From: Acidobacteriota bacterium
GTDB taxonomy: Bacteria > Acidobacteriota > Polarisedimenticolia > J045
Reading direction: 5' to 3'
Length of the DNA stretch: 8,247 bases
Assembly (NCBI GenBank): GCA_024276295.1
Contig: JAJRXN010000375.1
Span: 1 to 8,247 of the forward strand
Shown: positions 6,473-8,247 of the stretch, piece after piece
How positions within the stretch are numbered: position 1 is the stretch's first letter
How the letters are laid out: each line of letters starts with the position of its first letter
The notes under the pieces: model-generated
What the model was told of the DNA's origin: nothing
Database searches by the model: none
What the model saw: only the letters and a program-made list of their open reading frames with translations
Made by a program: the position numbers and the translations under genes

Positions 6473-7345
6473 GTGAAGCTCGCCATCTGCCAGCTCTCCC
6501 CGACCCTCGGCGACCTCGACGCCAACCTCGAGCAGATCGCGGCGGCGGTCACGAGGGCCGAGAAGAACGACGCCGACCTGGCCCTGTTTCCGGAACTCGC
6601 GCTGACCGGCTACCGCCTGCGCGATCTGGTCCCCCACGTCGCCGTCCGTCTCGAGCGTCCCGACCCGACCGCGGCGCGGCTGGCGGAGATCTCGCGCACC
6701 CTTCCCCTGGCGGTCGGCCTGGTCGAGGAGAGCACCGAGCACCGGTTCTTCAACGCGGCGGCCTACTTCGAGGACGGCCGCCTGGTCCATGTCCATCGCA
6801 AGTGCTACCTGCCGACCTACGGCATGTTCGACGAAAGGATGGATTTCAGTCCCGGAGAACGCCTGCGCTGCCTGTCCTCGCCGCGCTTCGGCCGCGTCGG
6901 GATCCTGATCTGCGAGGACGTCTGGCATCCGGCCTCGTCGACGGTGCTGACCCAGGCGGGCGCGACGATGATCTGGGCGCTGTCCGCCTCGCCGCTGCGC
7001 GGTCTCGGCGCCGGAGGAGCGGAGATGCTCTCGAGCGATTCCTGGCGGGAGCTGGTCCGCACGATGGCCCGCTTCCATACGGTGCCCGTCGCCTATGTCA
7101 ACCGCGCCGGATACGAGGACGGCGTCGCGTTCGCGGGCGGCAGCTTCGTCGCCGGGCCGGGGGGCGAGATCCTCGCCGAGGCCGAACCGCTGGAGGCGGC
7201 CGATCTGCTGGTCGACATCGACCCGGAGGCGACGCGACGCGCCCGGGCGGCCTATCCGCTGGTCCGGGACGAGCGGCCGATCCTGATCGCCCGGGAACTC
7301 GAACGGATCGTCCGGCTCAGGACCGGCCAGGAGCCACGCCGGTGA
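6473..7345 (+). CDS. Stand-alone glutaminase (nitrilase-fold) subunit of NAD+ synthetase
   Basis: A 290-residue carbon-nitrogen hydrolase. The nitrilase triad is visible as Glu41 (FPELALTGY), Lys110 (HRKCYLPTYGMFDE) and Cys147 (ILICEDVWHPAS). The YLPTYGMFDE stretch followed by FSPGE, and the VNRAGYEDGVAFAGGSF segment (209-225), are characteristic of the glutaminase domain fused to the N-terminus of glutamine-dependent NAD+ synthetase rather than of generic nitrilases. It probably hydrolyses glutamine and passes ammonia to the synthetase encoded by the next gene. In most bacteria with this enzyme the two parts form one polypeptide; here the glutaminase ends in its own TGA inside a GTGA overlap with nadE. 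The GTG start follows GGGAGGAG at 6462-6469. A free amidase acting on another substrate is possible but less likely given the neighbour. Confidence 0.88.
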   Translation: MKLAICQLSPTLGDLDANLEQIAAAVTRAEKNDADLALFPELALTGYRLRDLVPHVAVRLERPDPTAARLAEISRTLPLAVGLVEESTEHRFFNAAAYFEDGRLVHVHRKCYLPTYGMFDERMDFSPGERLRCLSSPRFGRVGILICEDVWHPASSTVLTQAGATMIWALSASPLRGLGAGGAEMLSSDSWRELVRTMARFHTVPVAYVNRAGYEDGVAFAGGSFVAGPGGEILAEAEPLEAADLLVDIDPEATRRARAAYPLVRDERPILIARELERIVRLRTGQEPRR

Positions 7346-8172
7346 GCGCCGTCGCGCTGCCGCTGCCGCCGGACCGGCTGGTGCGCCTGCTGGCCGGCTT
7401 CCTGCGCGAGGAAGCCTCCAAGGCCGGCTTCGAACGGCTCGTCGTCGGCGTCTCGGGTGGCATCGACTCCGCGCTCGCCCTGCTGCTGGCCGTGCGCGCC
7501 CTGCCCCCCGAACGCGTGCTGGCGCTGATGATGCCGTACCGGACCTCCTCGCCGAACAGCGTCCGCCACGCCGAGGAGGTGATCGCGCTCGCCGGCTGCC
7601 CGTCCGAGGCGCTCGATATCTCGCCGATGGTCGACGCCTTCCGGCAGGTGGCGGACTGCGAGGATCCGCTGCGGCTCGGCAACAAGATGGCCCGCGAACG
7701 GATGGCGCTGCTCTACGACCGCGCGATGCGCGATCGCGCCCTCGTGGTCGGGACCAGCAACAAGACCGAGTTGCTGCTCGGCTACTCGACCCGCTGGGGC
7801 GACGGCGCCCACGATCTCAACCCACTCGGGGATCTCTACAAGTCGCAGGTGCGGCTCCTGGCCGCCGAACTCGGCTGCCCGCGGACGATCCTCGACAAGC
7901 CGCCGAGCGCGGATCTCGTTCCCGGGCAGACCGACGAGCAGGATCTCGGGCTTTCGTACGACGAAGCGGACAGGATCCTGCACTACCTCGTCGACCTCGG
8001 CGGCCGGCCGGAGCGCGCCGCCGACGCCCTCGGCATCGACCGGCAGACCGTGCGCGTCGTCGTGCGCCGCGTGGTGCGCTCGCAGTTCAAGCGGATGCCA
8101 CCGATCATATGCAAGGTCCAGGCGCGCACGATCGGGATCGACTTCCGCTTCCCGCGCGACTGGGGCGTGTGA
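7342..8172 (+). CDS. nadE: NAD+ synthetase, synthetase subunit (NadE)
   Basis: A 276-residue NadE, the size of single-domain synthetases. It converts nicotinic acid adenine dinucleotide (NaAD), ATP and ammonia to NAD+, the last step of NAD synthesis. The ATP-pyrophosphatase P-loop SGGIDS is at residues 38-43, the GTSNKTE motif at 137-143, GDGAHDLNPLGDLYKSQV at 153-170, and the KPPSADLVPGQTDEQDLG loop at 186-203, all textbook NadE. The start is GTG at 7342, in a GTGA overlap with the glutaminase stop, with AGGAG (7329-7333) 8 nt upstream. The frame is open further upstream but that part is an Arg/Gly-rich overprint of the glutaminase gene. On length and motifs alone it could use free ammonia, but coupling to a glutaminase gene points to a two-subunit glutamine-dependent enzyme. 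Confidence 0.95.
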   Translation: MSAVALPLPPDRLVRLLAGFLREEASKAGFERLVVGVSGGIDSALALLLAVRALPPERVLALMMPYRTSSPNSVRHAEEVIALAGCPSEALDISPMVDAFRQVADCEDPLRLGNKMARERMALLYDRAMRDRALVVGTSNKTELLLGYSTRWGDGAHDLNPLGDLYKSQVRLLAAELGCPRTILDKPPSADLVPGQTDEQDLGLSYDEADRILHYLVDLGGRPERAADALGIDRQTVRVVVRRVVRSQFKRMPPIICKVQARTIGIDFRFPRDWGV

Positions 8173-8193
8173 GCGCTCCGCCAAGCGCGCTCA
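8170..8193. terminator. Inverted repeat between convergent stop codons, possible bidirectional terminator
   Basis: TGAGCGC (8170-8176) and GCGCTCA (8187-8193) form a perfect 7-bp stem with a 10-nt loop. The left arm begins with the nadE TGA and the right arm ends with the TGA (minus strand) of the probable convergent gene. There is no U-tract on either side, so it is not a canonical intrinsic terminator. Confidence 0.4.
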
Positions 8194-8247
8194 GAGCAGC
8201 GGGATCTGGTGGAACAGCTCGTGCCCGGAATCGATGAGATGACGGAC
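8191..8247 (-). CDS. Probable C-terminal end of a convergent gene (partial)
   Basis: On the minus strand an open frame enters from the right edge and runs 18 codons to a TGA at 8193-8191, ending in HELFHQIPLL. The sense is plausible protein with no Arg/Gly-rich shadow character, the plus strand has only short, stop-interrupted frames here, and the frame ends at the inverted repeat that follows nadE. Too little is visible to name a family. It could still be chance, as 57 open bases are weak evidence in GC-rich DNA. Confidence 0.4.
   Translation of the reverse strand, partial: VRHLIDSGHELFHQIPLL

Noticed and set aside
6334..6552. Longer MEMO start at 6552 and longer glutaminase start at 6326
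   Set aside because: Both would place coding sequence over the promoter and ribosome sites and make the two divergent genes overlap; each shorter start has its own strong Shine-Dalgarno sequence.
6802..7341. Upstream extension of the nadE frame by 180 codons
   Set aside because: Overprints the glutaminase gene in another frame with Arg/Gly-rich translation; GTG 7342 has a good ribosome site and starts a normal-length NadE.
7252..8184. A 310-codon minus-strand frame opposite nadE
   Set aside because: His/Arg/Gln-rich shadow without domains; nadE on the plus strand carries all family motifs.
1..8247. CRISPR arrays, tRNA/rRNA genes, insertion sequences, defence or toxin-antitoxin systems
   Set aside because: No direct repeat series, tRNA-like cloverleaf, transposase motif or phage gene was seen; base composition looks even throughout, with no sign of recent transfer.

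Overview
The window is GC-rich (by eye about 70%) and densely coded, with GTG starts and several 1-4 nt gene overlaps. It encodes LptD, the outer-membrane LPS translocon, so the host is a diderm, LPS-bearing bacterium. High-GC lineages such as Acidobacteriota, Myxococcota or Gemmatimonadota would fit, but the sequence alone does not settle the phylum. I see no rRNA, tRNA, CRISPR array, transposase, prophage or attachment site. No gene-free stretch reaches 300 bases.

Minus strand, read from about 6400 down to 1: a divergent intergenic region (6334-6472) holds a good sigma70-type promoter facing left (TTGATA, 18 nt, TATTCT). It drives a MEMO1/AmmeMemoRadiSam-B family protein (5521-6333), whose stop overlaps the GTG start of lptD (3077-5524). 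After 64 nt with no convincing terminator come three genes joined by overlaps: an RmlD-like SDR sugar reductase (2113-3012), an NAD-dependent epimerase/dehydratase-type extended SDR (1100-2116), and a large membrane protein running off the left edge (1-1100). The last joins a dolichol/phytol-kinase-like domain (VTE5 type) to a DUF92 domain (VTE6 type, phytyl-phosphate kinase), so it is a candidate two-step isoprenoid-alcohol to isoprenyl-diphosphate kinase.

Plus strand, from 6473: a stand-alone nitrilase-fold glutaminase that matches the N-terminal domain of glutamine-dependent NAD+ synthetase (6473-7345), overlapping by 4 nt a complete NadE synthetase (7342-8172). Together they look like a two-subunit glutamine-dependent NAD+ synthetase. 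A 7-bp inverted repeat just after nadE contains the nadE stop codon and the stop codon of a probable convergent gene whose last 18 codons are visible at the right edge (8191-8247).

How the genes fit together: the right half makes NAD+. The left half is envelope-related (LptD, nucleotide-sugar-type SDRs, polyprenol or phytol phosphorylation), with MEMO as an unexplained partner. Most families are familiar. The points most worth a second look are the VTE5-VTE6-type fusion coupled to two SDR genes, the split NAD+ synthetase, and the MEMO-LptD coupling.
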